Assembly: GCF_003951285.1 (NCBI RefSeq) | Contig: NZ_RXFQ01000008.1 | Location: 124,001-188,000, forward strand | DNA from: Variovorax beijingensis | GTDB lineage: Bacteria; Pseudomonadota; Gammaproteobacteria; Burkholderiales; Burkholderiaceae_C | Length of the DNA stretch: 64,000 nucleotides | Direction: 5' to 3' | In this document: positions 40,188-49,656 of the stretch, piece by piece | Position numbering within the stretch: the stretch's first letter is position 1 | Layout: each line of letters starts with the position of its first letter | Translations under genes and position numbers: made by a program | Notes under the pieces: generated by a model | Told to the model about the DNA's origin: nothing | Databases searched by the model: none | The model's input: the letters and a program-made list of their open reading frames with translations, nothing else

Positions 40188-41504
40188 ATGAACAAGCCGT
40201 TGCCAGTTTCCATTCCAACTCCTTCTTCATCGCTTTTTGCACGCCGCGCCTTGATTGCGGCTCTTGCTGCAACTCCCCTGCTGCCCGCGCTCGCCCAGTT
40301 CCGGGTCGAGGTTTCGGGCGTCGGGCTGACGCAGCTGCCCATTGCGCTGGTTCCGTTCAAGGGGCAGGACGCCTCGCCGCAGAAGATCTCCGAGATCGTG
40401 CAGGCCGACCTGGAGCGCAGCGGCCAGTTCCGCGGCGTCGATGCTTCGGGCCAAGCGCTGGATGAAGCCTCGCGCCCTGACCTCGCACTGTGGCGCCAGC
40501 GCACGGCCGATTCGCTCGTGGTGGGCAGCGTCACGCGCCTGGCCGACGGCCGCTTCGACGTGCGCTTTCGCCTCTGGGACGTGGTGCGCGGACAAGACCT
40601 CGGCGGCCAGAGCTACACCGTCCCGCAAGGCGACCTGCGACTCGCGTCGCACCGCATTGCCGACTACGTCTATGAAAAACTGACCGGCGACAAGGGCATC
40701 TTCTCGACCCGCATCGCCTATGTGACCAAGGGCGGCAGCCGCTATTCGCTGTGGGTGGCCGATGCCGACGGCGAGAACGCGCAGGCCGCGCTCGCAAGCC
40801 CCGAGCCCATCATCTCGCCGGTCTGGTCGTCCAACGGGCAGCAGCTGGCCTATGTGTCGTTCGAATCGCGCAAGCCGGTGGTGTACGTGCACAACGTGGC
40901 GAGCGGGCAGCGCCGGCTGCTGGCCAACTTCCGTGGTTCCAACAGCGCGCCAGCGTGGGCGCCCGATGGCGGCTCGCTGGCTGTCACGCTCAGCCGCGAT
41001 GGCGGCTCGCAGCTCTACACCATCCCGGCGGGCGGCGGCGAGCCGCGCCGCCTGACCCAGAGCGCCAGTATCGACACCGAGCCCGTCTACTCGGCCGACG
41101 GCAGCACGATCTACTTCGTGAGCGACCGCGGCGGTGCCCCGCAGATCTACAAGATGAGCGCCAGCGGCGGTGCGCCGACCCGTGTCACCTTCAGCGGCAC
41201 CTACAACATTTCTCCTTCTGTCAGCGGCGATGGCCGGTGGTTGGCCTACATCTCCCGCGTTGGCGGTGCCTTCAAACTCCATGTGATGGAGTTGGCCACC
41301 GGCAATGTCTCGGCCATCACCGACACCTCGGCAGACGAGAGCCCGAGCTTTGCCCCCAACAGCAAGCTGATCGTCTATGCAACGCACCTGCAAGGCCGCG
41401 AAGCGCTCATGACGACCACGCTGGATGGAAAAATAAAGGCACGGCTGGCGGGACAGGGCGGAGACATAAGAGAACCGGACTGGGGTCCGTTTCAAAAGCA
41501 ATGA
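40188..41504 (+). CDS. tolB: Tol-Pal system protein TolB
   Basis: 438 residues with a signal peptide ending near PALAQF. The N-terminal alpha/beta domain (residues about 40-160) is followed by a beta-propeller of WD-like repeats such as FRGSNSAPAWAPDGGSLAVTLSRDG and YNISPSVSGDGRWLAYIS. TolB is periplasmic and links Pal to TolA in outer-membrane constriction. tolQRA are not in the window. Confidence 0.96.
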   Translation: MNKPLPVSIPTPSSSLFARRALIAALAATPLLPALAQFRVEVSGVGLTQLPIALVPFKGQDASPQKISEIVQADLERSGQFRGVDASGQALDEASRPDLALWRQRTADSLVVGSVTRLADGRFDVRFRLWDVVRGQDLGGQSYTVPQGDLRLASHRIADYVYEKLTGDKGIFSTRIAYVTKGGSRYSLWVADADGENAQAALASPEPIISPVWSSNGQQLAYVSFESRKPVVYVHNVASGQRRLLANFRGSNSAPAWAPDGGSLAVTLSRDGGSQLYTIPAGGGEPRRLTQSASIDTEPVYSADGSTIYFVSDRGGAPQIYKMSASGGAPTRVTFSGTYNISPSVSGDGRWLAYISRVGGAFKLHVMELATGNVSAITDTSADESPSFAPNSKLIVYATHLQGREALMTTTLDGKIKARLAGQGGDIREPDWGPFQKQ

Positions 41505-41529
41505 TCAAGGTTTATTTGAGGAGTACCCA

Positions 41530-42048
41530 ATGTTGAAACGTACGATTTATTCGCTGGCCATCGTGGCTCTGATTGCCGGTTGCTCGTCGGGCACCAAGCT
41601 CACCGACACCCCGGTGACCGACCGCTCCGGCACCGCCGGCGGCCAGCAGGGCAGCGCGAGCGCAGTGGCGCCCGTCACCATCGATCCCAATGCCGGTACC
41701 GCACAAGGTCCGGTCGGTATCGAACGGATCGTCTATTTCGACTACGACAGCTACACGGTCAAGCCCGAGTTCCAGTCCCTGATCGACGGCCACGCCCGTT
41801 TCCTCAAGGCCAACCCGCAGCGCCGCGTTGCCATCGAAGGCCATACCGACGAGCGCGGCGGCCGCGAGTACAACCTTGCACTGGGCCAGAAACGCTCCGA
41901 AGCCGTCCGCCGCGCGCTGACGCTTTTGGGCGTGAACGACGCCCAGATCGAAGCCGTGAGCTTCGGCAAGGAAAAGCCCGCGGTCCAGGGCTCGGGCGAA
42001 GAAGCCTGGGCGCAGAACCGCCGCGCTGAAATCCGCTACACCCGGTGA
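41530..42048 (+). CDS. pal: Peptidoglycan-associated lipoprotein Pal
   Basis: 172 residues. Lipobox LIAGC (Cys near residue 18), a low-complexity linker, then the OmpA-like domain IVYFDYDSYTVKPEFQSLIDGHARFLK with GHTDERGGREYNLALGQKRSEAV, which binds peptidoglycan. A ribosome-binding site (GAGGAG) precedes the ATG. Confidence 0.96.
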   Translation: MLKRTIYSLAIVALIAGCSSGTKLTDTPVTDRSGTAGGQQGSASAVAPVTIDPNAGTAQGPVGIERIVYFDYDSYTVKPEFQSLIDGHARFLKANPQRRVAIEGHTDERGGREYNLALGQKRSEAVRRALTLLGVNDAQIEAVSFGKEKPAVQGSGEEAWAQNRRAEIRYTR

Positions 42049-42797
42049 TGCAGCGCACCCTGTTGCGAGGCGCGGCACTGGCTGCTGCCTTGCTTTGCGT
42101 TTCGGTCGGCTCGCAAGCTGCGTTGTTCGAGGATGACGAGGCGCGCCGCGCCATCCTCGACCTGCGGCAGCGGGTGGAGGCCATGCGCCAGCAGACAGAC
42201 CAGCGGCTTTCTGACGAGAACGGCCAGCTGCGCCGCAGCCTGCTCGACCTGCAGAACCAGATCGAGCAGATGCGGGGCGATCTCGCGCGCATGACCGGCC
42301 AGAACGAGCAGCTGCAGCGCACGGTCAGCGAGATGCAGTCGCGCCAGGCCACCATCGACGACCGGCTCAAGCAGAACGAGCCGACGAAGGTTTCAGTGGA
42401 TGGCCGCGAGTTCACTGCCGATCCCAAGGAAAAGGCCGACTTCGACGCCGCGCTCGGCATCTTCCGTGCGGGCCAGTTCGCCCAGGCGCAAACCGCGTTC
42501 GCCGAATTCGTCAAGCGCTACCCGCAAAGCGGCTACAACGCCTCCGCGTTGTTCTGGCTCGGCAACGCGCAGTACGCCACGCGCAACTACAACGAGGCCA
42601 TCGCGAACTTCCGCTCCATGCTGTCGCTTGCGCCCGACCACGCCAAGGCTCCCGAGGCCGTGCTGTCGATCGCCAATTGCCAGATCGAGCTGAAGGACAC
42701 GCGCGCCGCGCGCCGCACGCTGGAAGACCTGACCAAGGCCTATCCGCAATCCGAAGCCGCCCAGGCGGGCCGCGAGCGTCTCTCGCGCCTGCGCTAG
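42048..42797 (+). CDS. cpoB: Cell division coordinator CpoB / YbgF
   Basis: 249 residues with a signal peptide (LLRGAALAAALLCVSVGSQA), an N-terminal coiled coil (about 30-110: rows of leucine and polar heptads used for trimerisation) and three TPR-like repeats (YPQSGYNASALFWLGNAQYATRNY). It tunes Tol-Pal and PBP1B in septation. The ATG shares an A with the pal stop; a GTG three bases before is also possible. Confidence 0.93.
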   Translation: MQRTLLRGAALAAALLCVSVGSQAALFEDDEARRAILDLRQRVEAMRQQTDQRLSDENGQLRRSLLDLQNQIEQMRGDLARMTGQNEQLQRTVSEMQSRQATIDDRLKQNEPTKVSVDGREFTADPKEKADFDAALGIFRAGQFAQAQTAFAEFVKRYPQSGYNASALFWLGNAQYATRNYNEAIANFRSMLSLAPDHAKAPEAVLSIANCQIELKDTRAARRTLEDLTKAYPQSEAAQAGRERLSRLR

Positions 42798-42816
42798 CGA
42801 CGGCGGAGCCCTCCGC

Positions 42817-43659
42817 TTGAACGCAGCCATCCTTCCTGATGCGTCGACCGCTGCCGCGAATGTCGTCACCGACACCGCGGCGCCCGACTTTGCGCGCCGC
42901 TTCGGCGGCCTCGAACGCCTGTACGGCGTGGCCGGTGCCGCGCGCATCCGCAACGCCCACGTGCTCGTCGCCGGCATCGGCGGCGTGGGATCGTGGGCGG
43001 TCGAGGCGCTGGCGCGCAGCGGCGTGGGGCGGCTCACGCTGATCGATCTCGATCACGTCTCGGAGTCGAACATCAACCGGCAGATCCACGCGCTCGATGC
43101 GACCGTGGGGCAGGCCAAGGTCGAGGCCATGCGCGACCGCATCGCGCAGATCAACCCCGACTGCAAGGTGCTCGCGCTCGATGAATTCGTGGAGCCGGGC
43201 AACTGGACGGCATTGCTCGACGCGGCGCAGGCTGCCAACGGGGCCGCGACGGCCGTCATCGATGCCTGCGACCAGGTCAAGGCCAAGCTCGCGATGGCTG
43301 CGTGGGCGCGTGCGTCGCGCACCGCCTTCGTGACCGTGGGCGCGGCCGGCGGCAAGCGGCAGGCGCACAAGGTCGACATCGACGATCTCGCGCTCGTCAC
43401 GCACGACCCGCTGCTGGCCCAGCTTCGCCAGCGCCTTCGCAAGGAGCATGGCGCCCCGCGCGAGGGCCGCAAGATCGGCGTGGCCTGCGTCTTCAGCCGC
43501 GAGAGCGTCGCACCGCCCGATGCCTCCTGCGCCATCGAAGAAGGCGATGGTTCGCTCAACTGCCATGGCTATGGTTCGGTGGTGAGCGTGACCGCGACTT
43601 TCGGCCAATGTGCAGCAGGTTGGGTTCTCGACAAGATTGCGAGCAACGCCACGCTATAA
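42817..43659 (+). CDS. tcdA: tRNA threonylcarbamoyladenosine dehydratase
   Basis: 280 residues from TTG 42817. E1-like Rossmann fold: VLVAGIGGVGSWAVEALARSGVG, LIDLDHVSESNINRQIHA, and the later VIDACDQVKAKLAM. It makes the cyclic ct6A form at tRNA position 37. The last two codons overlap the -10 element of the tRNA-Lys gene that follows, itself a tRNA carrying t6A. Confidence 0.92.
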   Translation: MNAAILPDASTAAANVVTDTAAPDFARRFGGLERLYGVAGAARIRNAHVLVAGIGGVGSWAVEALARSGVGRLTLIDLDHVSESNINRQIHALDATVGQAKVEAMRDRIAQINPDCKVLALDEFVEPGNWTALLDAAQAANGAATAVIDACDQVKAKLAMAAWARASRTAFVTVGAAGGKRQAHKVDIDDLALVTHDPLLAQLRQRLRKEHGAPREGRKIGVACVFSRESVAPPDASCAIEEGDGSLNCHGYGSVVSVTATFGQCAAGWVLDKIASNATL

Positions 43660-43660
43660 T
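43655..43660 (+). promoter_or_regulatory. -10 element of tRNA-Lys inside the tcdA stop
   Basis: TATAAT spans the last codon and stop of tcdA, 60 bases before the mature tRNA. No good -35 is seen at normal spacing, so strength is uncertain. Confidence 0.45.
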
Positions 43661-43719
43661 CTTTGGCTTTGCCGGATTCAACGTCGGCAGAGAGAAAACG
43701 AAAAAGAAAAAATGGTTCC

Positions 43720-43795
43720 GGGACGTTAGCTCAGTTGGTAGAGCAGCGGACTTTTAATCCGTTGGTCACTGGTTCGAATCCAGTACGTCCTACCA
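43720..43795 (+). tRNA. tRNA-Lys (anticodon TTT)
   Basis: A 76-base cloverleaf with encoded CCA. Acceptor GGGACGT pairs with ACGTCCT (first pair G-U), D arm GCTCAGTTGGTAGAGC, anticodon stem GCGGA/TCCGT around loop CTTTTAA, and T arm CTGGTTCGAATCCAG. The anticodon TTT reads AAA and AAG. Confidence 0.97.
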
Positions 43796-43808
43796 GACCC
43801 ATACAAGA

Positions 43809-43833
43809 AGCCGCTCCACCGAGCGGCTTTTTT
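43809..43833 (+). terminator. Rho-independent terminator after tRNA-Lys
   Basis: GCCGCTC-CACC-GAGCGGC followed by six T, 14 bases downstream of the tRNA. Confidence 0.9.
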
Positions 43834-43851
43834 ATTGCCCGCAGATCGGCG

Positions 43852-44568
43852 TCAGTCCTCGTCTTCCCACTTCCCCACGACGGTGCCGAGCACCGTGAAC
43901 GCGGCGCGGATCGGCTCGTGCTTGGGATTCAGCGGCAGCAGCCAGCGGCGGCCGTCTTCCTGCTTGAAGACCTTGAAGGTGACTTCGTTGCTTGCATCGA
44001 GCCTGGCAATGATGCGTTCGCCGTCTTCGGGCGCTGTTCGCTGCGTGTCGACGAAGATGATCGACTCCGCGGGATAGCTCTTCAGGTGGCCGTTCGGTGC
44101 GGTCATGCTGTCGCCGCGCACGCGCAGCGCGTAGGTGTTGCCGGGGCTGTGATGCGCAACGCAGGGAAGCCACCGCTCGGCCTGGACCGCTCCTTGGGCA
44201 GCGCCCTTCCATGAGGCGACCCGCGTCCATGCGATGAGGGGAACGGTGCCGGGCGTGCCGGGATGGAAGGACGGGCCCGACGGCGGCGTGCGCGTGACCC
44301 TGTAGGCGCCTGGAGGTTCGCTGGCGTTGTCGCGCGCCGTGCCTGGCTGGGGTACGTCCCACGGCGCGGGGCCGTCGCCGGTGTCGAGCCAGTTGGGATC
44401 GACGCGGTAGGCGCGCGCCAGCGCGAGCAGGGCCATCGAGCGGCCGGTGTCGCCGCGTTCTATCTTCGAGATGTTGGATTGCTTGACGCCTGAAGCCGCT
44501 TCGGCTTGCTTCTGAGTCATCCTGGCGTATTTGCGCGCTGCCAATGCGCGCGCTGCAATAGTCTCCAT
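43852..44568 (-). CDS. Phage-type repressor, HTH plus S24 peptidase domain
   Basis: 238 residues from ATG 44568. An XRE helix-turn-helix (RMTQKQAEAASGVKQSNISKIERG, residues 16-39) precedes a Pro/Gly-rich linker and a LexA/CI-type S24 domain with Ser154 (RGDSMTAP) and Lys199. No Ala-Gly dipeptide is seen between the domains, so self-cleavage as in LexA or CI is doubtful. It is next to tRNA-Lys and divergent from a tiny reading frame, an arrangement reminiscent of a prophage immunity region, but no integrase or phage genes are present. Confidence 0.85.
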   Translation of the reverse strand: METIAARALAARKYARMTQKQAEAASGVKQSNISKIERGDTGRSMALLALARAYRVDPNWLDTGDGPAPWDVPQPGTARDNASEPPGAYRVTRTPPSGPSFHPGTPGTVPLIAWTRVASWKGAAQGAVQAERWLPCVAHHSPGNTYALRVRGDSMTAPNGHLKSYPAESIIFVDTQRTAPEDGERIIARLDASNEVTFKVFKQEDGRRWLLPLNPKHEPIRAAFTVLGTVVGKWEDED

Positions 44569-44636
44569 GGGCGCCGATTTAAGCGCAGGTGAATATTCGC
44601 TTTGGACTCTAGAATAGTTGAAAGGGAGTATTTGCC
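44569..44636. promoter_or_regulatory. Divergent control region of the S24 repressor
   Basis: AT-richer than its surroundings. It contains the palindrome GAATATTC (44591-44598), and two related 12-base words, GTGAATATTCGC and GGAGTATTTGCC, about 36 bases apart. These are candidate repressor operators. Confidence 0.4.
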
Positions 44637-44762
44637 ATGAAACCACGCAAGTTGGTGCTGGCGCTGAAAGCCGCGAGGCCGACGCACGAGCCAATCGAAG
44701 AGCGAGGCCATCACGCTTGCGGCGTGGTGCGGCGCCCACACCGTATTCACCTTCCGGGCTGA
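44637..44762 (+). CDS. Possible 41-residue peptide divergent from the repressor
   Basis: A short frame starting MKPRKLVLALKAARPTHE with a good ribosome-binding site (AAGGGAG) 8 bases upstream. It is basic (rich in Arg, Lys and His) and has no recognisable domain. Its position matches that of cro in lambdoid regions, but it has no helix-turn-helix. It may be a real regulatory peptide or a truncated gene. Low confidence. Confidence 0.25.
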   Translation: MKPRKLVLALKAARPTHEPIEERGHHACGVVRRPHRIHLPG

Positions 44763-44765
44763 GTT

Positions 44766-45017
44766 GTGCGCAGGCTCCTGCCGCCGGGCCTGTGGCTCGA
44801 CCGCGCGCTGTGCGCGCTATTGGCGCTGCTGTCCGTCGCGGCTCTTTTCCATGGATTTCGTTCGCAGAACGATGGCCTGGCCGGCCTGGGGATCGCAGGC
44901 CTTGTTGCCACGGGGTGGATCGGGACCGCGCTGTTCGACGACTGCGCCTTCAGTCGGGCGCGTGCGGTCCGGGAGGCGGTAGAGAAAGCGTCGCACTCAC
45001 GCGCACGCAATCCTTGA
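44766..45017 (+). CDS. Small membrane protein, unknown
   Basis: 83 residues from GTG 44766. Two hydrophobic segments (residues about 12-28 and 39-58) and a charged C-terminus. It begins three bases after the 41-residue frame. Its last 68 bases are antisense to the 3' end of the DUF697-like gene, so one of the two ends may be non-functional. No family recognised. Confidence 0.4.
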   Translation: MRRLLPPGLWLDRALCALLALLSVAALFHGFRSQNDGLAGLGIAGLVATGWIGTALFDDCAFSRARAVREAVEKASHSRARNP

Positions 45018-45453
45018 TGTGCTGCTCGCCCAAGGCGCGCAAGGCGGCGTAGCCGAGCGCAGCGGAAACGATCTGCCCGGCAATCGGTACGTACTTGGCG
45101 GCCTGCTTGGCCGTGAGCTTCACGCCGGCATGCCGCGCGAGCTTGATCAACAGGTCGCGCGTGACGAGCCTGCCGACCAGCAGCGCGCCAACGGTCGTGG
45201 CGGCCTTCTGGATGCGTTCGCGCTGATGCGGCGCAAGTTTTTCGACCTGGGTGACCGAAAGGCCGAATTCGGCGCTGATCTGCGGCACCAGGCGCGAGAG
45301 CAGGGCCGCATCGGCCGCCCAGTCGACGCCGGGCAGGGGAACGGCGCTGGCGGCTGCGGCCATCAGCGCCTTGCGGCCGATCAATCGGCGGCTGCGGTGG
45401 ATGGCCGCGATCAGCTTTTCGTCACCACGGGCCAGTTCGATGGCAGATGGCAT
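44950..45453 (-). CDS. DUF697-like small membrane-associated protein
   Basis: 167 residues. A hydrophobic Ala/Val-rich region (RKALMAAAASAVPLPGVDWAADAALL), a middle helix (FGLSVTQVEKLAPHQRERIQKA), and a Gly/Ala-rich helix YVPIAGQIVSAALGYAALRAL. This looks like the C-terminal domain of YcjF/DUF697 proteins, here as a stand-alone protein. Function unknown. 23 bases after the ABC-F gene, probably in its operon. Confidence 0.6.
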   Translation of the reverse strand: MPSAIELARGDEKLIAAIHRSRRLIGRKALMAAAASAVPLPGVDWAADAALLSRLVPQISAEFGLSVTQVEKLAPHQRERIQKAATTVGALLVGRLVTRDLLIKLARHAGVKLTAKQAAKYVPIAGQIVSAALGYAALRALGEQHIKDCVRVSATLSLPPPGPHAPD

Positions 45454-45476
45454 GCAGGGCGTCTCCTTCGGAAGGA

Positions 45477-47441
45477 TCAGGCCGCGAGCGCCTCGAGCTG
45501 GTCCGACAGGGCCAGCCAGCGCTCTTCGAGGCGGCCGATTTCGTCGTTGAGGGCTTTCAGCCGCTTGCCCGCCTCGGCAATGTCGGCCGACGGCAGCGGC
45601 TGCGCCAGGCGAGCCTCGAGTGCGGTGCGTTCGGCGCCGGCCGCGGCCAGCCGTTCGTCGATCTGCGCGATCTCGCGCTTGATCGGCTTGGCCTGGTCGC
45701 TGCGCTGCTGGCGGTCCTGGGCGTCCTGCCTGGGCACCGGCGCGGCCGTGTTGGCGGCTTCGCGCACGGCCACCTTGGCTTCTTCGCGCAGGCGCTTGGC
45801 TTCATCGAGCAGGTAGCGCTGGTAGTCGTCGAGGTCGCCGTCGAAATCGGTGACGACGCCGCGGCCCACGAGCCAGAACTCGTCGCACACCGAGCGCAGC
45901 AGCGCGCGGTCGTGGCTCACCAGCATCAGCGTGCCTTCGAACTCGTTGAGCGCCACCGCCAGCGCTTCGCGCGTGGCCAGGTCCAGGTGGTTGGTGGGCT
46001 CGTCCAGCAGCAGCAGGTTGGGGCGCTGCCAGACCATCATCGCGAGCACCAGGCGCGCCTTCTCGCCGCCGCTCATGGTGCCCACGGGCTGCTTCACCAT
46101 GTCGCCGCTGAAGTTGAAGCTGCCAAGGAAACCGCGCAGCGCCTGCTCGCCGGTGCTTTCCTTGACGGCGCTGCCCAGTTCGCGCGCCATGCGCACCATG
46201 TGTTCGAGCGGGTTGTCCTGCGGGCGCAGCACGTCGAGTTCCTGCTGCGCGAAGTAGCCGATGTTGAGGCCCTTGCCCTCGGTGACCTGGCCGGCCAGCG
46301 CGCCCATTTCGCGCGCAATGGTCTTCACCAGCGTGGACTTGCCCTGGCCGTTGGCGCCCAGGATGCCGATGCGCTGGCCCGCCAGCACCGAGCGGCTGAC
46401 GCCGCGCAGGATGGTCTTGGGCTCTTCGCCTTCGCCACCTTCCGGGGCCTTGTAGCCGAAGCTCGCGTTGCTGATCGAGAGCATCGGATTCGGGATGTTG
46501 CCCGGCTCCTTGAACTCGAAGGTGAAGTCGGCCTCGGCCAGGAGCGGCGCGACCTTTTCCATGCGCTCCAGCGCCTTGACCCGGCTTTGCGCCTGCTTGG
46601 CCTTGCTGGCCTTGGCCTTGAAGCGGTCGATGAACTTCTGCAGGTGGGCGATCTTGTCCTGCTGCTTGGAGAAGGCCACCTGCTGCTGCTCCATCTGCAG
46701 CGCGCGCATGTCCTCGAACTTGCTGTAGTTGCCGCCGTAGCGCGTGAGCTGGGCGTTGGCGATGTGCAGCGTGACGTCGGTCACGGCGTCGAGGAACTCG
46801 CGGTCGTGGCTGATGACGATCATGGTGCCGGCGTACTTCTGCAGCCAGGCTTCGAGCCAGACGAGCGCGTCCAGGTCCAGGTGGTTGGTGGGTTCGTCGA
46901 GCAGCAGCAGGTCGCTCGGGCACATCAGCGCGCGGGCCAGCTGCAGGCGCATGCGCCAGCCGCCCGAGAAGCTGTTGACGGGCTCGTCGAGCTCGTGCGA
47001 CTTGAAGCCCAGCCCGAGCACCAGCGCCTGCGCGCGTGGCACGGCGTCGTGCTCGCCGGCGTCGGCCAGGTCGGTGTAGGCGTGGGCCAGCTCCATGCCG
47101 ATGTCGGCGTCGTCGGGGTTGGCTTCGTAGGCGGCCTCGATGGCCGCCAGCGAGGCGCGCAGCTCGGCCAGCCGGGTGTCGCCGCCGACCACGAAGTCGG
47201 TGGCCGACTCCTCGGTTTCGGGCATGTCCTGCGCCACCTGCGCCATGCGCCATTGCTTGGGCACGTAGAAGTCGCCGCCGTCTTCATGCAGCGAGCCGTT
47301 GAAGAGCGCGAACAGGGTCGACTTGCCGGCGCCGTTGCGCCCGACGAGGCCGACCTTCTCACCGGGATTGATGGTGACGGTGGCGCCGTCGAGCAGAACC
47401 TTGGCGCTGCGGCGAAGAATGACGTTTTTGAGAGTAATCAT
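45477..47441 (-). CDS. ABC-F ATPase, YheS/Uup-like
   Basis: 654 residues, two ATPase domains without membrane segments: Walker A GRNGAGKST and GANGQGKST, signatures FSGGWRMRLQLA and MSGGEKARLVLA, and the ABC-F linker rich in Lys/Gln between them (KFIDRFKAKASKAKQAQSR). A C-terminal coiled coil ends in LSDQLEAL. ABC-F proteins work on the ribosome as translation factors, and YheS is the closest type. Start ATG 47441. Confidence 0.9.
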   Translation of the reverse strand: MITLKNVILRRSAKVLLDGATVTINPGEKVGLVGRNGAGKSTLFALFNGSLHEDGGDFYVPKQWRMAQVAQDMPETEESATDFVVGGDTRLAELRASLAAIEAAYEANPDDADIGMELAHAYTDLADAGEHDAVPRAQALVLGLGFKSHELDEPVNSFSGGWRMRLQLARALMCPSDLLLLDEPTNHLDLDALVWLEAWLQKYAGTMIVISHDREFLDAVTDVTLHIANAQLTRYGGNYSKFEDMRALQMEQQQVAFSKQQDKIAHLQKFIDRFKAKASKAKQAQSRVKALERMEKVAPLLAEADFTFEFKEPGNIPNPMLSISNASFGYKAPEGGEGEEPKTILRGVSRSVLAGQRIGILGANGQGKSTLVKTIAREMGALAGQVTEGKGLNIGYFAQQELDVLRPQDNPLEHMVRMARELGSAVKESTGEQALRGFLGSFNFSGDMVKQPVGTMSGGEKARLVLAMMVWQRPNLLLLDEPTNHLDLATREALAVALNEFEGTLMLVSHDRALLRSVCDEFWLVGRGVVTDFDGDLDDYQRYLLDEAKRLREEAKVAVREAANTAAPVPRQDAQDRQQRSDQAKPIKREIAQIDERLAAAGAERTALEARLAQPLPSADIAEAGKRLKALNDEIGRLEERWLALSDQLEALAA

Positions 47442-47586
47442 GAAATAGGAACCGTAGGGGTGATTATCCCGCCCGGCCCGTGGCGGCCTGGCGCGAAGGG
47501 GCAAATGGGGAGGACACACCCGGAAAAGGAGGGCCGCAGCCGTGGCTGCGAGAACGCGGCGGAAAAAGGGGCGTGGGCGGGCGCAG

Positions 47587-48468
47587 CTAACGCGCGCCGG
47601 CGCCGGCCAGCAGCGCGGTGCGGGTCACGAGCAGGACCTGGTCCTCGCCCGCGGAGGTTTCCAGCCACACGACTTCGAGCTGCGGGAAGGCCGCTTCGAA
47701 GTATTCACGCTCATTGCCGATTTCCAGCACCAGCACGGCCTCTTCGCTCATGCGCGAAGGGGCATCGGCGAACAGCTGGCGAACGAAGTCCATGCCGTCG
47801 GCACCGCCGGCCAGCGCCAGTTCGGGTTCGGCGCGGTATTCGGCGGGCAGGGCGGCCATGCTCGCGCTGTTCACGTAGGGCGGGTTGCACAGCACCAGGT
47901 CGTAGGGACCGGGCAGGCTGGCGAGGCCGTCGGATTCGACCAGCCTGATGCGCGCATCGAGCTGGTGGCGGGTGACGTTGATGGCCGCGACCTCGAGCGC
48001 CTGGGCCGACAGGTCGGCGGCATCGACCGTGATGTCCGGATAGGTCATGGCCGCGAGCACTGCCAGGCTGCCGTTGCCCGTGCACAGGTCGAGCACGCGC
48101 TGCGTGTGCTCGCCCAGCCAGTAGTCGATGCTGCCGTCGGCGATCAACTCGGCGATGAAGCTGCGCGGCACGATGGCGCGCTCGTCCACGTAGAAAGGCA
48201 CGCCCTGCAGCCAGGCCTCCTTGGTGAGGTAGGCGGCGGGCTTGCGCGTGGCGATGCGTTCGTCGAGCAGCGCGGCGACCTTGCCGGCATCGGCGGGCGA
48301 GACGGCCTTGTCGGCGACGGCGTCGATGTTGTCGAGCGGCAGCTTCAGGCGCCACAGCACCAGCCAGGCGGCTTCGTCGAAGGCGTTGGCCGTGCCGTGG
48401 CCGAAGGCAACCCCGGCTTCTTCCAGCCGCCTGGCGCCGGCCTCGATCAGCTCGATGACCGTGCTCAT
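47587..48468 (-). CDS. prmB: 50S ribosomal protein L3 glutamine N5-methyltransferase
   Basis: 293 residues. SAM motif [17 protein letters not shown], catalytic LCNPPYVN, and the PrmB-type [16 protein letters not shown]. Distinguished from PrmC by the longer N-terminal domain. The ATG overlaps the dapE stop by four bases. Confidence 0.93.
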   Translation of the reverse strand: MSTVIELIEAGARRLEEAGVAFGHGTANAFDEAAWLVLWRLKLPLDNIDAVADKAVSPADAGKVAALLDERIATRKPAAYLTKEAWLQGVPFYVDERAIVPRSFIAELIADGSIDYWLGEHTQRVLDLCTGNGSLAVLAAMTYPDITVDAADLSAQALEVAAINVTRHQLDARIRLVESDGLASLPGPYDLVLCNPPYVNSASMAALPAEYRAEPELALAGGADGMDFVRQLFADAPSRMSEEAVLVLEIGNEREYFEAAFPQLEVVWLETSAGEDQVLLVTRTALLAGAGAR

Positions 48469-49640
48469 CTGGCGAGCGACGCTTCGAGGCGCTCCAGCAT
48501 GCGCTTGTAGATGTTCTTCAGCGTCTCGATCTCGGCCACGTCGATGTGCTCGTCGATCTTGTGGATGCTGGCGTTGACCGGGCCGAGCTCGACCACCTGC
48601 TTGCAGATCTTGGCGATGAAGCGCGCATCGCTGGTGCCGCCGCTGGTCGAGAGCTCGGTGGTGATGCCGGTTTCGTCGGCAATGGCCGCCTGCACCGCGG
48701 TCACGAGTTCGCCGGGCGTCGTGAGAAAGGGCAGGCCGCCAATGGTCCAGGCGAGCGTGTAGTCCACGCTGTGCGCATCAAGCACCGCATGCACGCGCTT
48801 CTGCAGCGACTCGGGCGTCGATTCGGTCGAGAAGCGGAAATTGAAGTCGATGACCGCGCTGCCCGGAATCACGTTGCTTGCGCCGGTGCCCGCGTGAAAG
48901 TTGCTGATCTGCCAGCTGGTGGGCTGGAAGTACGCATTGCCTGCATCCCAGCCGCCCGCGGCGTTGATGGCCACCAGCTCCGCCAGCGCGGGCGCCACGG
49001 CATGCACCGGGTTCTTCGCCAGGTGCGGGTAGGCGATGTGGCCCTGCACGCCATTGACGGTGAGCTTGCCGCTCATGGTGCCGCGGCGGCCGTTCTTGAT
49101 CATGTCGCCGCAGCGCTCGACGGCCGTGGGCTCGCCGACGATGCAGTAATCGATGGTTTCGCCGCGCGCGGCCAGCACGTTGCAGACGATGACCGTGCCA
49201 TCGACGCCCGGGCCTTCCTCGTCGCTGGTGAGCAGGAGCGCGAGCGTGAGCCTGGGATCGGGCGTGGCCGCGAGGAATTCCTCGATGGAGACGACGAAGG
49301 CCGCGATCGAGGTCTTCATGTCGCACGCGCCGCGGCCATAGAGCTTGCCGCCGCGGTGGGTGGGCGTGAAGGGGTGGCTGGTCCACTGCTCGACCGGCCC
49401 CGTGGGCACCACGTCGGTGTGGCCTGCGAACACCAGCGTCTTTGTCGGCGCGCTGCCGGCCGGGCGGCGCACCGCCCACAGGTTGGTCACGCGGAAATCG
49501 GCCGGGCCGCTTTCGATGGTCTCAAGTGTGAAGCCCAGCCGTGCCAGCCGTTCGCCGAGGATCTGTTGGCAGCCCGCATCCTCGGGGGTGACCGAGGGGC
49601 GCGAGATGAGTTGTTCGGCGAGCTGGAGGGTACGGGACAT
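48465..49640 (-). CDS. dapE: Succinyl-diaminopimelate desuccinylase
   Basis: 391 residues; lysine and cell wall pathway. M20 zinc peptidase: [13 protein letters not shown] with metal His/Asp, [22 protein letters not shown] with the catalytic Glu, and C-terminal [15 protein letters not shown]. Sits with dapD and dapC, separated by pilU. Confidence 0.96.
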   Translation of the reverse strand: MSRTLQLAEQLISRPSVTPEDAGCQQILGERLARLGFTLETIESGPADFRVTNLWAVRRPAGSAPTKTLVFAGHTDVVPTGPVEQWTSHPFTPTHRGGKLYGRGACDMKTSIAAFVVSIEEFLAATPDPRLTLALLLTSDEEGPGVDGTVIVCNVLAARGETIDYCIVGEPTAVERCGDMIKNGRRGTMSGKLTVNGVQGHIAYPHLAKNPVHAVAPALAELVAINAAGGWDAGNAYFQPTSWQISNFHAGTGASNVIPGSAVIDFNFRFSTESTPESLQKRVHAVLDAHSVDYTLAWTIGGLPFLTTPGELVTAVQAAIADETGITTELSTSGGTSDARFIAKICKQVVELGPVNASIHKIDEHIDVAEIETLKNIYKRMLERLEASLAR

Positions 49641-49656
49641 CGGCGGAAGGCTGTGT

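Noticed and set aside
43720..45453. Integrated prophage or genomic island at tRNA-Lys
   Set aside because: No integrase and no second copy of the tRNA 3' end was seen, and flanking genes are ordinary. Only a single repressor-like gene remains.
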